A DNA stretch of 35,742 nucleotides from Candidatus Hodarchaeota archaeon (GCA_016840035.1 JAEOTC010000240.1:1-35742), one strand, 5' to 3'; numbered from the stretch's first letter, positions 1-8,673 are shown. Made by a program: numbers and translations. Notes: generated by a model not told the origin, from the letters alone.

Positions 1-281
1 TGGGAAAAATTATGGAAATTGGCACTAAAACCATGTTTACCATGGAGAAATCAAAAGTTCATCCTTATACTAGTGCTTTAGGAGTAGCTGTTCCTATACC
101 CGATCCAAGTCTGGATAAAGATGTGATATTGCTTAAAGGTGATGTTCCAAGTCCAGCAAACCCCCCACCAGGATGCGTATTCCACACACGTTGTCCCGAA
201 GCCAGATCTATCTGTTCAGAAAAAGTACCAGTACTTGAGCAGAAAGAGAGTGGACATTCCATAGCTTGCCATTTTAGATAA
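1..281 (+). CDS. Oligopeptide ABC transporter ATPase, OppF/DppF type (C-terminal end only)
   Basis: The frame is open from the first base to the TAA at 279-281, so the gene begins before the window; only about the last 92 residues are visible. They match the C-terminal region of Opp/Dpp ATPases after the H-loop: a KIMEIG-type strand, HPYTSAL (the oligo_HPY signature), then a GCVFHTRCP...C...C pattern of four cysteines ending in a SIACHF strand. In the family this tail follows the nucleotide-binding domain and the cysteines can hold an iron-sulfur cluster. The same tail is seen in the ATPase ending at 4935. It would be the energising subunit on the cytoplasmic face for the permeases further downstream or for components left of the window. 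The ATP-binding motifs are outside the window and cannot be judged. Confidence 0.9.
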   Translation, partial: GKIMEIGTKTMFTMEKSKVHPYTSALGVAVPIPDPSLDKDVILLKGDVPSPANPPPGCVFHTRCPEARSICSEKVPVLEQKESGHSIACHFR

Positions 282-339
282 GAGTAGGTGTTTAGCGATC
301 TCAACCGAGAAAACTTCTAAGGAAAGTCTTGAGGAACAG

Positions 340-534
340 TTGGCTACTATCCCAACCAATCCTCACCAATTATCCCTTTTTAAAGAACCAACAGAAAATA
401 AGATTGCTGGAGTTCAATTAGAGAAGAAAGATTACCTAGCTCTGTTTATCGCCATGATGCAGACAATATTTCTTCCTATTCTTATTATAATGGGAGTATT
501 TGTGGTAATTGCAGTTTTTTTTGCCTTTCTGTAA
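340..534 (+). CDS. Small single-TM membrane protein after the ABC ATPase
   Basis: This is a 64-residue protein starting at TTG 340, with GAGG at 331-334 as a ribosome site 5 nt upstream. The same frame stays open further upstream, but I see no better start codon. Residues 1-30 are polar (NPHQLSLFKEP, then VQLEKKDYLAL). Residues 31-63 form one long hydrophobic segment (IAMMQTIFLPILI, then VFVVIAVFFAF) that ends at the stop codon, which suggests a tail-anchored or C-terminally embedded protein. It follows the ATPase by 58 nt on the same strand and is probably co-transcribed. I do not recognise a family. Similar small membrane proteins lie beside other ABC genes here (3235 and 6104), so an accessory role in the transporter is possible but is inference. 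Confidence 0.55.
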   Translation: MATIPTNPHQLSLFKEPTENKIAGVQLEKKDYLALFIAMMQTIFLPILIIMGVFVVIAVFFAFL

Positions 535-718
535 CTATCAACAGACTTCTTTATTTTCAAAATTTAATTCCTTTCTCTGAGTTCAAGAGTACCTGATTCA
601 GGGATTTAATAGGTTTTAGAATATAGCAATACTAATCAGATTTGATTAAAATTTTCTTTTGGGGGGTACATCGTTTCTGATTTATCGTTTTCAACAAAAT
701 CCCCCAACAATAGATTCT

Positions 719-734
719 AAAAAAAAAGAAAAAA
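719..734 (-). terminator. Poly-T terminator of the substrate-binding protein gene
   Basis: On the minus strand a run of 6 T, one C and 9 T lies 14-29 nt after the TAA of the binding-protein gene. Archaeal RNA polymerase terminates at such U-tracts without a hairpin. No stable stem precedes it. Confidence 0.6.
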
Positions 735-747
735 GAGAGAGGAAGAC

Positions 748-2871
748 TTAACGTCTTCGTTTGCGTGCATAGATTGCTGCAAAGGTAGCTGCAATAAAGA
801 TTGCGGCGAATTCGAAACCAGGTGTTCCATCATCGTCTTCAGTGGTGGTTTCTGGTTCTGTTCCCGTAGTAGTGGTGGTTGTAACCGGGTCACTGGTGAC
901 TGGTTCCATGTATTTGTCCAGGTACTGATAATTAGCACGAGAACTCATGGGGTTCAGTGAACCACTTTCTGCGAATCCTTGAATCCAGGAGCGAACGACG
1001 GTGAAGCGTTGGGCTTGATATGCATAAATGAATGCATAGTCTTTTGCTGCCATTTCTTCTAGATCGAAGTACATTAATTCTCTAGCAGTCGTGTTCTGCT
1101 CGATAGCAGCATCTTCGATGAGTTGGTTTACAGCAGAGTTGTTATAGTCGATACGGGGAGCATAGATACCGTAATCACCGTGGAGGAATGGAGCAGCATA
1201 GTTATCTGGGTCTGCATAATCGGGTGCCCATCCTAAGAAGAATATTGGGAGTTGTCTTCCGCGGACTGCACGTAGATAAGTAGGCCAGGCCATTTCTAAT
1301 ACGTTAACATTGATACCAATTCCCATGTCATTGATTGTGGTAGCTAATAAGAGAGAACCTTGTCTTCGTACCTCATTACCTTGGTTGAAACCAATGGTAA
1401 TATCACCGGTCCAGTTAACAGCTTCAAACAGAGCTTGGGCTGCATCAGGATCGAATTCTGGTAAGAATCCATCTTCGACTAATTGGTCGTGATGGCCGAA
1501 CATACCATTTGGAATAACACCTTCCATTCTCTCGGCAAAACCATTTGTTACAGCATCAATAAAGGTGTCGTAATCAAAGGCTAAAGTAAAGGCCTGACGG
1601 AATTTCAGGGCAGAGAAGGGATTATCGGCTGAAGCGGATCCGTATGCTGGATCATCCATCTTATCCCAGAGGGTATGATCATAAGCACTATCAGAAGCTT
1701 CACTGATGAATTGAGCTGGAAGAGTTTCATTCATGTTTAATCCGAAGAACATCACAGTGAATGTGGGTCCAATATATACATCAATATCATCTTCTAAGCT
1801 GGGGAGAACTTCACGTGTATCAACATCTACAATTTCACTGGCGTGGGTTGTAGGGACATATACGTTGTCTGCGTCTCCACCTTTGATATCTAAGATACGG
1901 GTAGCAACTTCGTTAACACTCTTGATCAAGATTTGGTCAGGGGAGTGTTCTGCAAAGTTTGCGGCATTCCACCAGCCATTATATTTGGTACATTCAATCA
2001 AAGTTCCAGGATCTAAATCTACAAGGCTGTAGGGTCCTGTACCGGCTTCGTGGTCAACTATCCAGTCGTGTGAGTTATCACTGTCTGCTGGAGAGCTTGG
2101 TACGACACCAGAAATTGCTAGATCATGGTCAACAGCAAGACCTAAGTAACCACGTAGATCTGCATCAGCAACACCTGGGAACCAGGCGTTAAGATCGAGC
2201 ATTCCAAATTGATCATCACCATCAGTGGTATAATCTGCGGGAGCATTTTCAGCAATTGCTTTTGGAGAAATTGCCGCACCTACCCTGTAAGCCATAGCGT
2301 AAAGGAAAGGAGTATATACTGTAGCAAGGTTGATTTGGAATAAGTATTCATCAAGAACTACGAAAGCTCCACCTGTAACGAAGGTTTCTGCCTCTGTAAG
2401 GTTTACATCATCCATACCCATAATTGCTGGACCACCAACAATTGCTTGTTGAATCATCCAAGCTGGACCCCAATGATCGTTCATGATGACCATTCTGTCC
2501 AATGAGTATTTCATAATGTAAGCATTGAAAGTGACTCCATCGTGGAAGGTGACACCCTCTCGTAGGGTGAAGTTATATTGCAAACCGTCTGCTGAGACAA
2601 CCCAGCTGGTAGCTAAAACACCCTCTAAATCTGTTGCTGAATTACCAACATAATCTACGAGTGTTTCATAAAAGAGTTCGTTAAGTCCTGAACCGAAGCT
2701 TTCGTAATCAGTAGCTGGATCAATTGCCTCTGGTGCACTTACTGTTTCTGCGATAAAGACCCCTGGATTTTTGAGCTGCATAACTGCTGCTGTGGCGGGG
2801 GAAACATTAGAAGAGAACACCAAAAGAAGGACAAAACCGAACAACAGTTTCATTTTTAATAAATTCTTCAT
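748..2871 (-). CDS. ABC transporter substrate-binding protein, family 5 (peptide/nickel type), with C-terminal sorting/anchor tail
   Basis: This 707-aa extracellular solute-binding protein captures peptides or other small ligands and hands them to DppB/DppC-type permeases. Residues 1-28 are a signal peptide (KMKLLFGFVLLLVF, then SPATAA). The SBP_bac_5 fold follows: LNELFYETLVDY, LATSWVVSADGLQYNFTLR with GVTFHDG, KFRQAFTLAFDYDTF, and FFLGWAPDYADPDNY. Near the end come a Thr-rich linker (VTTTTTTGTEPETTT, then EDDDG), the motif TPGFEF, a hydrophobic stretch and RKRRR. This matches archaeal PGF-CTERM-like and Heimdall-CTERM tails, which are processed by archaeosortase-like enzymes or serve as membrane anchors. 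The start is ATG 2871, with GAGGT about 9 nt upstream. The gene is transcribed opposite to the other transporter genes, so it has its own promoter. Substrate specificity cannot be read from the sequence. Confidence 0.93.
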   Translation of the reverse strand: MKNLLKMKLLFGFVLLLVFSSNVSPATAAVMQLKNPGVFIAETVSAPEAIDPATDYESFGSGLNELFYETLVDYVGNSATDLEGVLATSWVVSADGLQYNFTLREGVTFHDGVTFNAYIMKYSLDRMVIMNDHWGPAWMIQQAIVGGPAIMGMDDVNLTEAETFVTGGAFVVLDEYLFQINLATVYTPFLYAMAYRVGAAISPKAIAENAPADYTTDGDDQFGMLDLNAWFPGVADADLRGYLGLAVDHDLAISGVVPSSPADSDNSHDWIVDHEAGTGPYSLVDLDPGTLIECTKYNGWWNAANFAEHSPDQILIKSVNEVATRILDIKGGDADNVYVPTTHASEIVDVDTREVLPSLEDDIDVYIGPTFTVMFFGLNMNETLPAQFISEASDSAYDHTLWDKMDDPAYGSASADNPFSALKFRQAFTLAFDYDTFIDAVTNGFAERMEGVIPNGMFGHHDQLVEDGFLPEFDPDAAQALFEAVNWTGDITIGFNQGNEVRRQGSLLLATTINDMGIGINVNVLEMAWPTYLRAVRGRQLPIFFLGWAPDYADPDNYAAPFLHGDYGIYAPRIDYNNSAVNQLIEDAAIEQNTTARELMYFDLEEMAAKDYAFIYAYQAQRFTVVRSWIQGFAESGSLNPMSSRANYQYLDKYMEPVTSDPVTTTTTTGTEPETTTEDDDGTPGFEFAAIFIAATFAAIYARKRRR

Positions 2872-3234
2872 TTGTTTTTACCTCTAGTCCGTGTAAACAC
2901 GTCGGTGCTTTACAGATTCTCAAAATAAGCCCTAGTATGGACTTATAGGATAATCTATAACTTGTCAAGTTGAAGTAAATCATATTTTATGAGATTCCAT
3001 TGTTTAGTGTCATATTTAGAACAACAATACTCAATGTTTGAATCCTACAAAGCACAGACAAAACTTATCAGAATTGCTAATAAAACTTGTTTGTGGTGCA
3101 ATTCACAACAAAAAAAATAAGACGATTGGATAGAACCATTGGGGAAATTAATCCCTCTAGATCACATATTGAATTGCCCTTAACATATTGTATTTATAGT
3201 GTCTTTTTCGTTGGTCTAAACAAGGGATTAACCA
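2872..3234. promoter_or_regulatory. Divergent intergenic region (363 nt) with a short palindrome and a TATA-like box
   Basis: No gene is supported here. On the minus side the palindrome CGTGT-AA-ACACG lies at 2890-2901, about 20 nt upstream of the binding-protein ATG and just beyond its ribosome site; it could be an operator or a 5'-leader hairpin. On the plus side TATTTATAG at 3191-3199 sits about 36 nt before ATG 3235 and is a plausible TATA box for the small membrane protein. The rest is AT-rich without repeats that I can see. Confidence 0.35.
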
Positions 3235-3555
3235 ATGAATACCAAACAAGAAACTCAGAACTTTGTTGAGAGAATAAAACTATTTTATCATGATAATTAT
3301 AGAAACATTACTATTCGTTTACCAATTATTACAGGTGTATTATTAATATTACTTGCAATCGTTACTCTCTTGACGTACGGGGTTGAATTAGAGCGTTTAA
3401 ATTGGATAACAACATATTATTCAACTAATTATCCCCTTTATGATTATTTTAAGCAGTCTGCAGAATATTTATTGATGATAACAATTCTTTCGATTGGTAC
3501 TGCCATTATTTTATTTGTAATTGCATTTATATTTGATAAACGAGATACGTATTAG
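3235..3555 (+). CDS. Small two-TM membrane protein upstream of the ABC ATPase
   Basis: This 106-aa protein has a polar N-terminus of about 28 residues, a first hydrophobic segment near 29-47 (LPIITGVLLILLAIVTLL), a loop of about 28 residues rich in Tyr and Asn (YYSTNYPLYDYF), a second segment near 76-98 and a short charged tail FDKRDTY. The layout predicts a helical hairpin with both ends in the cytoplasm and a Tyr-rich outer loop. The start is ATG 3235. A TATA-like box lies about 40 nt upstream. I recognise no family. The topology resembles the 83-aa protein at 6104, and both precede ABC genes on the same strand, so a transporter accessory role is possible but unproven. Confidence 0.65.
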   Translation: MNTKQETQNFVERIKLFYHDNYRNITIRLPIITGVLLILLAIVTLLTYGVELERLNWITTYYSTNYPLYDYFKQSAEYLLMITILSIGTAIILFVIAFIFDKRDTY

Positions 3556-3771
3556 AAAGATTGATACTCCATAAGGTAATAAGAGTTTGCTTGAAAACTC
3601 AAATTTTTTCTTCAATAACATTTGACCACGATCTTTCTTTCTAAATAAGGCAAGGTCTAGTAACAACTAAATCTAAGAAACTCATTAAAAGATTAAAAGA
3701 TAGTAAAAATTTCACCATTCCGAAGCTTAATATAATCCAATTCGTTGCTTTCTGAGAAAAGCTGATTATTG

Positions 3772-4935
3772 ATGAAGCATTCATTTGAAGGAAATCCACT
3801 TTTAGAAATTAAAGATCTCAGATTTCATTTTAAATTTCATTCTTTTGAACGATCCAAGTATTTAGATCAAAAATTCATGGAATATCTTCAATATCGACCA
3901 TCATTTGACCCTAATCCTCTGGAAAAGAAGGCTCGCGAGGATTATTGGAATCTTGGGAGAGAACAAAGGATTGTTGATGGAGAGGATTATACATACCAAC
4001 AAGAAGAAATTCTTGTGAAAGCAGTTGATGGGCTAGATCTCATATTGCACGAAGGTGAGAGTATTAGTATCATAGGAGAAACAGGATCTGGGAAGTCCAG
4101 TTTACTATTTGCTATTATGAATTTTCACTTACCACATTTGTATCGCAAGGAAGGGAATATAAATTACATTCCTCGTGAGACAAAAACTCCAGTGAATTTA
4201 CTTCCTTTATCTGATCATCAAATGGAACAATATCGAGGCATTCATTTAGGTTTTGTTCCCCAGTTACCTAAAGAATCACTGAATCCTTGGTTAAAGATTG
4301 GTTTTCAAACAGGCGAGGTGCTTTTCGAGAAGTTATCTATTCGTCAGGAAAAAGTAAAAGAACGTGTCCTTGAATTTCTGGGAAAAGTGGTGTTACCCGA
4401 TCCCAAAGCAAATTACGATAAATTTGTGGATAAATTGAGTGGAGGAGAGGCTCAAAGAGTATGTATAGCCATGGCTTTACTGTCAGATCCAAGAATCCTT
4501 CTTGCTGATGAACCATTGTCAGCATTAGACTCAATAATTCAAGCGAATGTAATACACTTGCTATTAACATTAAAGAAAGAACTCAAATATTCGTATCTTT
4601 TCGCTACTCATAATATTGGAGCCGCAGGACAGCTTGGTGATAGTATTGCAGTGATGTATGGAGGTGAAGTTGTGGAAGTCAGTCCTAAAGAGAAGTTCTT
4701 TGATGAACCACTCCATCCCTACTCCCAAGGATTGCTTAAATCTGCACCATGGTATGCGATTAAACACGGTTTAGAGCTAGCAGAAATTCCAGGAGAACTC
4801 CCGAAACCTCATGAATGGCCTACTGGATGTAAATTTCATCCACGATGTCCGAAAGCGTTAGCTATGTGCCAAAAAAATAAACCACCGAGAACACAAGAAA
4901 ATGGATCATCTGTGGAGTGCTTCCTCTATTCCTAA
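3772..4935 (+). CDS. Oligopeptide ABC transporter ATPase, OppD/OppF type, with N-terminal insertion
   Basis: This ATP-hydrolysing subunit of a peptide-type ABC importer has 387 aa from ATG 3772 (TTG 3769 directly before is less likely). The Walker A GETGSGKS is at 102-109, the Q-loop VPQ at about 161-163, the signature LSGGEAQR at 221-228, Walker B ILLADEP at 241-247, and the H-loop THN at His279. All catalytic positions look intact. The C-terminal oligo_HPY region has HPYSQGLL and then GCKFHPRCPKALAMC plus a late Cys. This is the four-Cys tail also seen at the window start. Between the first strand (LLEIKDLRFHF) and the AVDGL strand lies an extra charged, Tyr-rich segment at about residues 23-79, roughly 40 residues longer than usual. 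The gene has its own upstream gap of 213 nt after the small membrane protein. The D or F role cannot be assigned from sequence alone. Confidence 0.93.
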   Translation: MKHSFEGNPLLEIKDLRFHFKFHSFERSKYLDQKFMEYLQYRPSFDPNPLEKKAREDYWNLGREQRIVDGEDYTYQQEEILVKAVDGLDLILHEGESISIIGETGSGKSSLLFAIMNFHLPHLYRKEGNINYIPRETKTPVNLLPLSDHQMEQYRGIHLGFVPQLPKESLNPWLKIGFQTGEVLFEKLSIRQEKVKERVLEFLGKVVLPDPKANYDKFVDKLSGGEAQRVCIAMALLSDPRILLADEPLSALDSIIQANVIHLLLTLKKELKYSYLFATHNIGAAGQLGDSIAVMYGGEVVEVSPKEKFFDEPLHPYSQGLLKSAPWYAIKHGLELAEIPGELPKPHEWPTGCKFHPRCPKALAMCQKNKPPRTQENGSSVECFLYS

Positions 4936-4988
4936 GATAAAATCTGAGGATTAAGAAAGAGAATTTCCCTCCCAAAAGATATAATTGG

Positions 4989-5717
4989 TCAAAGTTTACA
5001 GAATGTAAGTCTCATTTCTCGTACCCATTCTGCAAAGGTTTGATCCCCTTTCAGGATTTTTGAAATTGTGATCTGATATTCTTTACAGGCACTCTCTGTG
5101 GGAATGAAAATTAGTTTATTTTCCAAATCAGGGGTAGGTTGCATTCGAATCATGGGTGCTTCAAGCTTGGAGGCAGAGTCCGCACAAGCAAGTTCCAAGG
5201 CAAGTAATTTGAGAAAATCTCGAACTGTGATATCGGGAAAACCATATTTTGTCATAGAGTCATGAGGTACTAAATTGAGGATAACCTGACTCCATTCATG
5301 GTACCAGTGATCTTCTAAATGCCAATAAAGGAAAAATTCCTTATGTTGTGCTCGATACTCCGAGAGAACTACTAAATATCTTATCATACATTCTCTAACT
5401 TTTCCCATTAAATCTAATCCAGATTTATCGTAAAGAGAACTTAATTTATTTCTCTCAACACTCAATGTAACCATTATCTTGATAATAGCCTCTAATTCAG
5501 CTTCACTTGAAATAGGAACGTACTTCGAAATTTTCTCCAGCCAAGTAATCATCTCGTTGATTTTTTCTTCAGAAGTATCAGTGATAGCAAGGTTCGAAAA
5601 AGAGTGCTTAACGTTCTCTCTCGAGATAATGCTAGCTAAGTCTTTCTTTTCAAGAAATTTATTCCGATTTTGGATAAGAGTTCGGACATTCCATTCTAAA
5701 TGACCTCTTTGCTCCAT
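4989..5717 (-). CDS. Hypothetical soluble, mostly helical protein
   Basis: This 242-aa protein is of no family I recognise. It starts at ATG 5717 with AGGAG about 10 nt upstream, which supports a real gene. There is no signal peptide or membrane segment. The composition is charged and helical, with notable aromatic/His clusters: EFFLYWHLEDHWYHEW near residues 127-142, and NLVPHDSM after it. No metal-binding or enzymatic motif is clear. It sits alone on the minus strand, convergent with the ABC ATPase (53 nt between the stops) and divergent from the permease operon. It could regulate the adjacent transport genes, but no DNA-binding helix-turn-helix is evident. Confidence 0.7.
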   Translation of the reverse strand: MEQRGHLEWNVRTLIQNRNKFLEKKDLASIISRENVKHSFSNLAITDTSEEKINEMITWLEKISKYVPISSEAELEAIIKIMVTLSVERNKLSSLYDKSGLDLMGKVRECMIRYLVVLSEYRAQHKEFFLYWHLEDHWYHEWSQVILNLVPHDSMTKYGFPDITVRDFLKLLALELACADSASKLEAPMIRMQPTPDLENKLIFIPTESACKEYQITISKILKGDQTFAEWVREMRLTFCKL

Positions 5718-6103
5718 ATACTTATTTCTCCTAGTATCTTAATTGTTGTCGCTAAGTTTAACTCAAGATTTTTATTAGTTATGGCCAATCTAAAAAACTT
5801 TTGACGTTGACAATATCATTAGATCTACTTTCTCTAAACCTATAAATTAATAGAGTTCAGAAAACCAAGAGGGTAAACGTTTGGATAACTTACTCTTTGA
5901 CATTGGAGCTTACAAATATTCTTAGAAATTTTCTCTCAGAAGAATCAAAATCAACTGAAAAAGACCACTAAAGTAAGCTTTGAACTTACTTAATCGATAT
6001 CCGATTCAATAGTTATATTGTGAATTGCCTAGATCCAAGTATTTAAGAATGGAGTCAGTATTAGGTTTCAAACCTCTAGATCAATTCAACTTAGGGACTA
6101 ATA
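5718..6103. promoter_or_regulatory. Divergent intergenic region (386 nt) with inverted repeat and TATA-like boxes
   Basis: I find no supported gene in this gap. A perfect inverted repeat AAGTAAG / CTTACTT with a 7-nt loop lies at 5971-5991. A TATA-like TATTTAAG is at 6040-6047, which would put transcription start near 6068, about 36 nt before the ATG of the permease operon. A second strong TATA-like box, TATAAATTAA at 5841-5850, has no obvious gene directly downstream; it could drive a long leader or a small RNA. The inverted repeat upstream of the box is a candidate operator for the transport operon. Confidence 0.4.
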
Positions 6104-6355
6104 ATGACAAAGAAAGATCTAGCTCAAATAAGTTTTATAGGTGTACTTCTATTTTCGAGTTTAATCATTTTTGAGATTGGATTAAGCTACCTTGAATATC
6201 CAGTAAGTTATCTTCGAAAGAATTATGTTGAAGGCCTTCAGAATTTAGAGAAATCACTAAATCTGTTTATCCTAGCTTTAGCTATCTTCATAGTAGGTGT
6301 AATCCTATCCTTCTGGGTGTATCTCTCGAAAAGAAGTCAAGCAAAAGATGAATAA
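6104..6355 (+). CDS. Small two-TM membrane protein heading the permease operon
   Basis: This 83-aa protein has a short basic N-terminus (MTKKDL), a TM at about 9-27 (ISFIGVLLFSSLIIFEIGL), an outer loop of about 25 residues with Tyr and Lys (YLEYPVSYLRKNYVEGL), a TM at about 52-74 (LFILALAIFIVGVILSF) and a basic tail (SKRSQAKDE). It is the first gene before three DppB-type permeases, 32 nt upstream of the first, and is probably co-transcribed with them. I know no family for it. The two-TM hairpin layout is shared with the 106-aa protein at 3235. It may assist permease assembly or stability; this is inference from position only. Confidence 0.65.
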   Translation: MTKKDLAQISFIGVLLFSSLIIFEIGLSYLEYPVSYLRKNYVEGLQNLEKSLNLFILALAIFIVGVILSFWVYLSKRSQAKDE

Positions 6356-6387
6356 GCTTTCAAAGAACCAAGAATAGCTACTACGGG

Positions 6388-7488
6388 ATGATACGAGTGA
6401 AATTTAGTGTCTTTCTAGGTAAAAGACTTATTTTTTTCCTTCCTGTGTTATTTGGTGTCTCGTTTCTATCTTGGCTCATCTCTGATATCAGTGGAGATCC
6501 GATTACAGCCTATGTTGGTGATCCTTTATTTATTACAGAAGAGGAATTTCAAGCTTTGGAACGAGAATACGGTCTTGATAAACCTTGGTTTGAACGGTTT
6601 CTAATTCATTTTAGTAAATTCATGCTGGGAGATTGGGGAACAACTGGTGGGATGTTAGGAGAGCAACCTGTTTTAGGTTTAATAGGGCATCTGTTTCCTG
6701 CGACTATAGAACTAGCAATATTTTCTATGATTATTGCCTTGCTAATTGGAATACCCCTTGGTATTGTTTCTGCAATGAAAAGAAATACCCGATTAGAAAC
6801 AATCGTGAGAGGATTATATCTGAGTGGGTACAGCATTCCTTTATTCGTCCTAGCGATGATTGTTTCCTATCTTTTATTCCAAGTGACTTTTGAAGTGGCT
6901 CTAAGCTTGAATGATCGGAGTTTGATTGGAAGCATTCCCTATAGTGGTAGGTACAATGAAAGATTATTTCGATATCCAAATTCAATCCTTTTCGGTGTCT
7001 TCTCGTCCACAGGAATCCTCCTAATTGATAGTATTCTCTCATTAAATTTCTTACTCTTTTTCGATGCCTTTTTTCGTATCTTATCTCCTGGAATTGTTGT
7101 GGCAATACCTCAAGTAGCAATTATTAGTCGAATGACTAGAATGGCCATGATAGAGACAATGAAAAGTGACTATATCCTATTAGCACGAGCTAAAGGATTG
7201 AAAGAAAGAACTATTATCTATAGACATGCTTTAAAGAATGCTATCATTCCCACATTGACTGTAAGTAGCATTATACTAGCCAATCTATTAACTGGTATCT
7301 TATTTGTAGAAATAGTATTTCATTGGCCAGGTCTTGGAACTTTTATTTATGTAGCAGTTAACAATGTGGATATGCCAGCAATCCAGGGTTTTATTATGAT
7401 AACTACTCTCGTATATATGAGTGTCAACTTTATTGTAGATTTAATTTATGGATATATTGATCCTCGAATCAGGGGAATTTTGTCATGA
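6388..7488 (+). CDS. ABC transporter permease, DppB/OppB type (copy 1 of 3)
   Basis: This 366-aa inner permease subunit has six predicted TM segments and forms half of the transmembrane channel. The N-terminal TM (LIFFLPVLFGVSFLSWL) is followed by the family motif SGDPITAYVG, then GLDKPWFERF, GDWGTT and PATIELAIFSM. The C-terminal BPD_transp_1 region has SRMTRMAMIETMKSDYILL, the EAA-type loop ARAKGLKERTIIYRHALKNA, then FHWPGLGTF and a YIDPRIRG end. These are all diagnostic of DppB. ATG 6388 is used. It is followed after 90 nt by a second and then a third paralogue. In the family a DppB normally pairs with one DppC; no DppC is present in the window. Many stretches are nearly identical with copies 2 and 3, indicating duplication. 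Confidence 0.95.
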   Translation: MIRVKFSVFLGKRLIFFLPVLFGVSFLSWLISDISGDPITAYVGDPLFITEEEFQALEREYGLDKPWFERFLIHFSKFMLGDWGTTGGMLGEQPVLGLIGHLFPATIELAIFSMIIALLIGIPLGIVSAMKRNTRLETIVRGLYLSGYSIPLFVLAMIVSYLLFQVTFEVALSLNDRSLIGSIPYSGRYNERLFRYPNSILFGVFSSTGILLIDSILSLNFLLFFDAFFRILSPGIVVAIPQVAIISRMTRMAMIETMKSDYILLARAKGLKERTIIYRHALKNAIIPTLTVSSIILANLLTGILFVEIVFHWPGLGTFIYVAVNNVDMPAIQGFIMITTLVYMSVNFIVDLIYGYIDPRIRGILS

Positions 7489-7578
7489 TCACTTATCAGA
7501 TAGTGGCAATCAACAATCATATTCTCTGTTTTAAAGAACTTAGGATTCTCAAACCGACAAACATATGGAAGACAGTGC

Positions 7579-8673
7579 ATGAACTTTAAAGGATTTGTAA
7601 TAAAAAGGTTGATTTTTTTAATACCAGTTTTTTTTGGTGTCTCATTCATATCGTGGTTTTTAGCCGATATTAGTGGAGATCCGATTACAGCTTATGTGGG
7701 CGATAATGCACTTATGATGCCTGAAGAGGACTTACGAGCGATAGAACGTGCACTTGGTCTCGATAAACCTTGGCTTGAGAGATATCTTGCTCATTTCTGG
7801 CGATTTATTACTGGCGATTGGGGAACAACAGGAACTCACTTCGGAGAGCAACCTGTTTTAGGTCTGATTCAACACCTTTTCCCGGCCTCGATAGAACTAG
7901 CCCTTTTTTCGATGATATTGGCACTAAGTATGGGCATTCCATTAGGAGTATTCTCTGCAACAAATAAAAATAAAGGTGTAGAAGGCTTGGTAAGAGGCAC
8001 TTACTTGAGTGGGTATAGTATTCCGCTATTTGTTCTCGCAATGCTGGTTTCGTATCTATTATTCCAATTTACATTCGAGCTATCAAATTTTGTTGGAGAT
8101 AAGAGTCTAATTGGTACACTTCCTTATCGAGATAGATTCACTACGCAAGTTTTCTATTACCCCGATCGAATATTATTTGGTCTTCTCCCTTCAACTGGTT
8201 TTCTATTGATTGATAGTTTATTATCTTTTAACTTCCTCCTGTTCCTTGATGGATTAGTCCATTTATTCTTTCCAGGATTGGTAGTTGCTATTCCACAGGT
8301 TGCATTGATTAGTCGAATGACTCGTATGTCAATGATAGAAACAATGAAAAGTGATTACATATTATTAGCAAGAGCTAAAGGATTAAAAAAGAGGACTATT
8401 CTCTATAAACACGCGTTACGGAATGCTATTTTGCCAACTTTAACAGTGGGTAGTCTAATATTAGCGAACTTGTTAGCTGGGATTATTTTTGTGGAAATGA
8501 TCTTTTATTGGCCAGGATTGGGAACTTTTCTTCTAGAAGCAATAAATCGTGTCGATACTCCTGCATTAACGGGATTTGTGATGATTACTACAATCATCTA
8601 CCTTACTACAAACTTTTTAGTAGATTTAATGTATGCTTTTGTAGATCCAAGAATGCGTGATGTCATTTCTTAA
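7579..8673 (+). CDS. ABC transporter permease, DppB/OppB type (copy 2 of 3)
   Basis: This 364-aa paralogue of the preceding gene has the same architecture: FVIKRLIFLIPVFFGVSF, SGDPITAYVG, GLDKPWLERYLAHFWRF, GDWGTTG, and LARAKGLKKRTILYKHALRN in the EAA loop, with FYWPGLGTF and FVDPRMRDVIS at the end. ATG 7579 gives an N-terminus matching the paralogues. The 90-nt spacer before it holds no gene. Its 3' end overlaps or abuts the third copy, so translation of the two is probably coupled. The loop after TM4 (SNFVGDKSLIGTLPYRDRF) differs most between copies, and such loops face outwards in DppB. Copies could therefore differ in receptor or substrate contact; this is inference. Confidence 0.95.
   Translation: MNFKGFVIKRLIFLIPVFFGVSFISWFLADISGDPITAYVGDNALMMPEEDLRAIERALGLDKPWLERYLAHFWRFITGDWGTTGTHFGEQPVLGLIQHLFPASIELALFSMILALSMGIPLGVFSATNKNKGVEGLVRGTYLSGYSIPLFVLAMLVSYLLFQFTFELSNFVGDKSLIGTLPYRDRFTTQVFYYPDRILFGLLPSTGFLLIDSLLSFNFLLFLDGLVHLFFPGLVVAIPQVALISRMTRMSMIETMKSDYILLARAKGLKKRTILYKHALRNAILPTLTVGSLILANLLAGIIFVEMIFYWPGLGTFLLEAINRVDTPALTGFVMITTIIYLTTNFLVDLMYAFVDPRMRDVIS

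Noticed and set aside
661-707. Hairpin from GGGGG and CCCCC in the first intergenic gap
   Set aside because: Only five base pairs with a loop of nearly 40 nt; weak as a terminator or RNA element.
6063-6075. tRNA T-arm-like AGGTTTCAAACCT
   Set aside because: No acceptor stem, anticodon arm or CCA-compatible end could be built around it; it is a short palindrome only.
6731-7120. 129-codon minus-strand frame inside permease copy 1, and similar antisense frames in the other genes
   Set aside because: They are shadows of strongly conserved coding frames and have no recognisable protein features.
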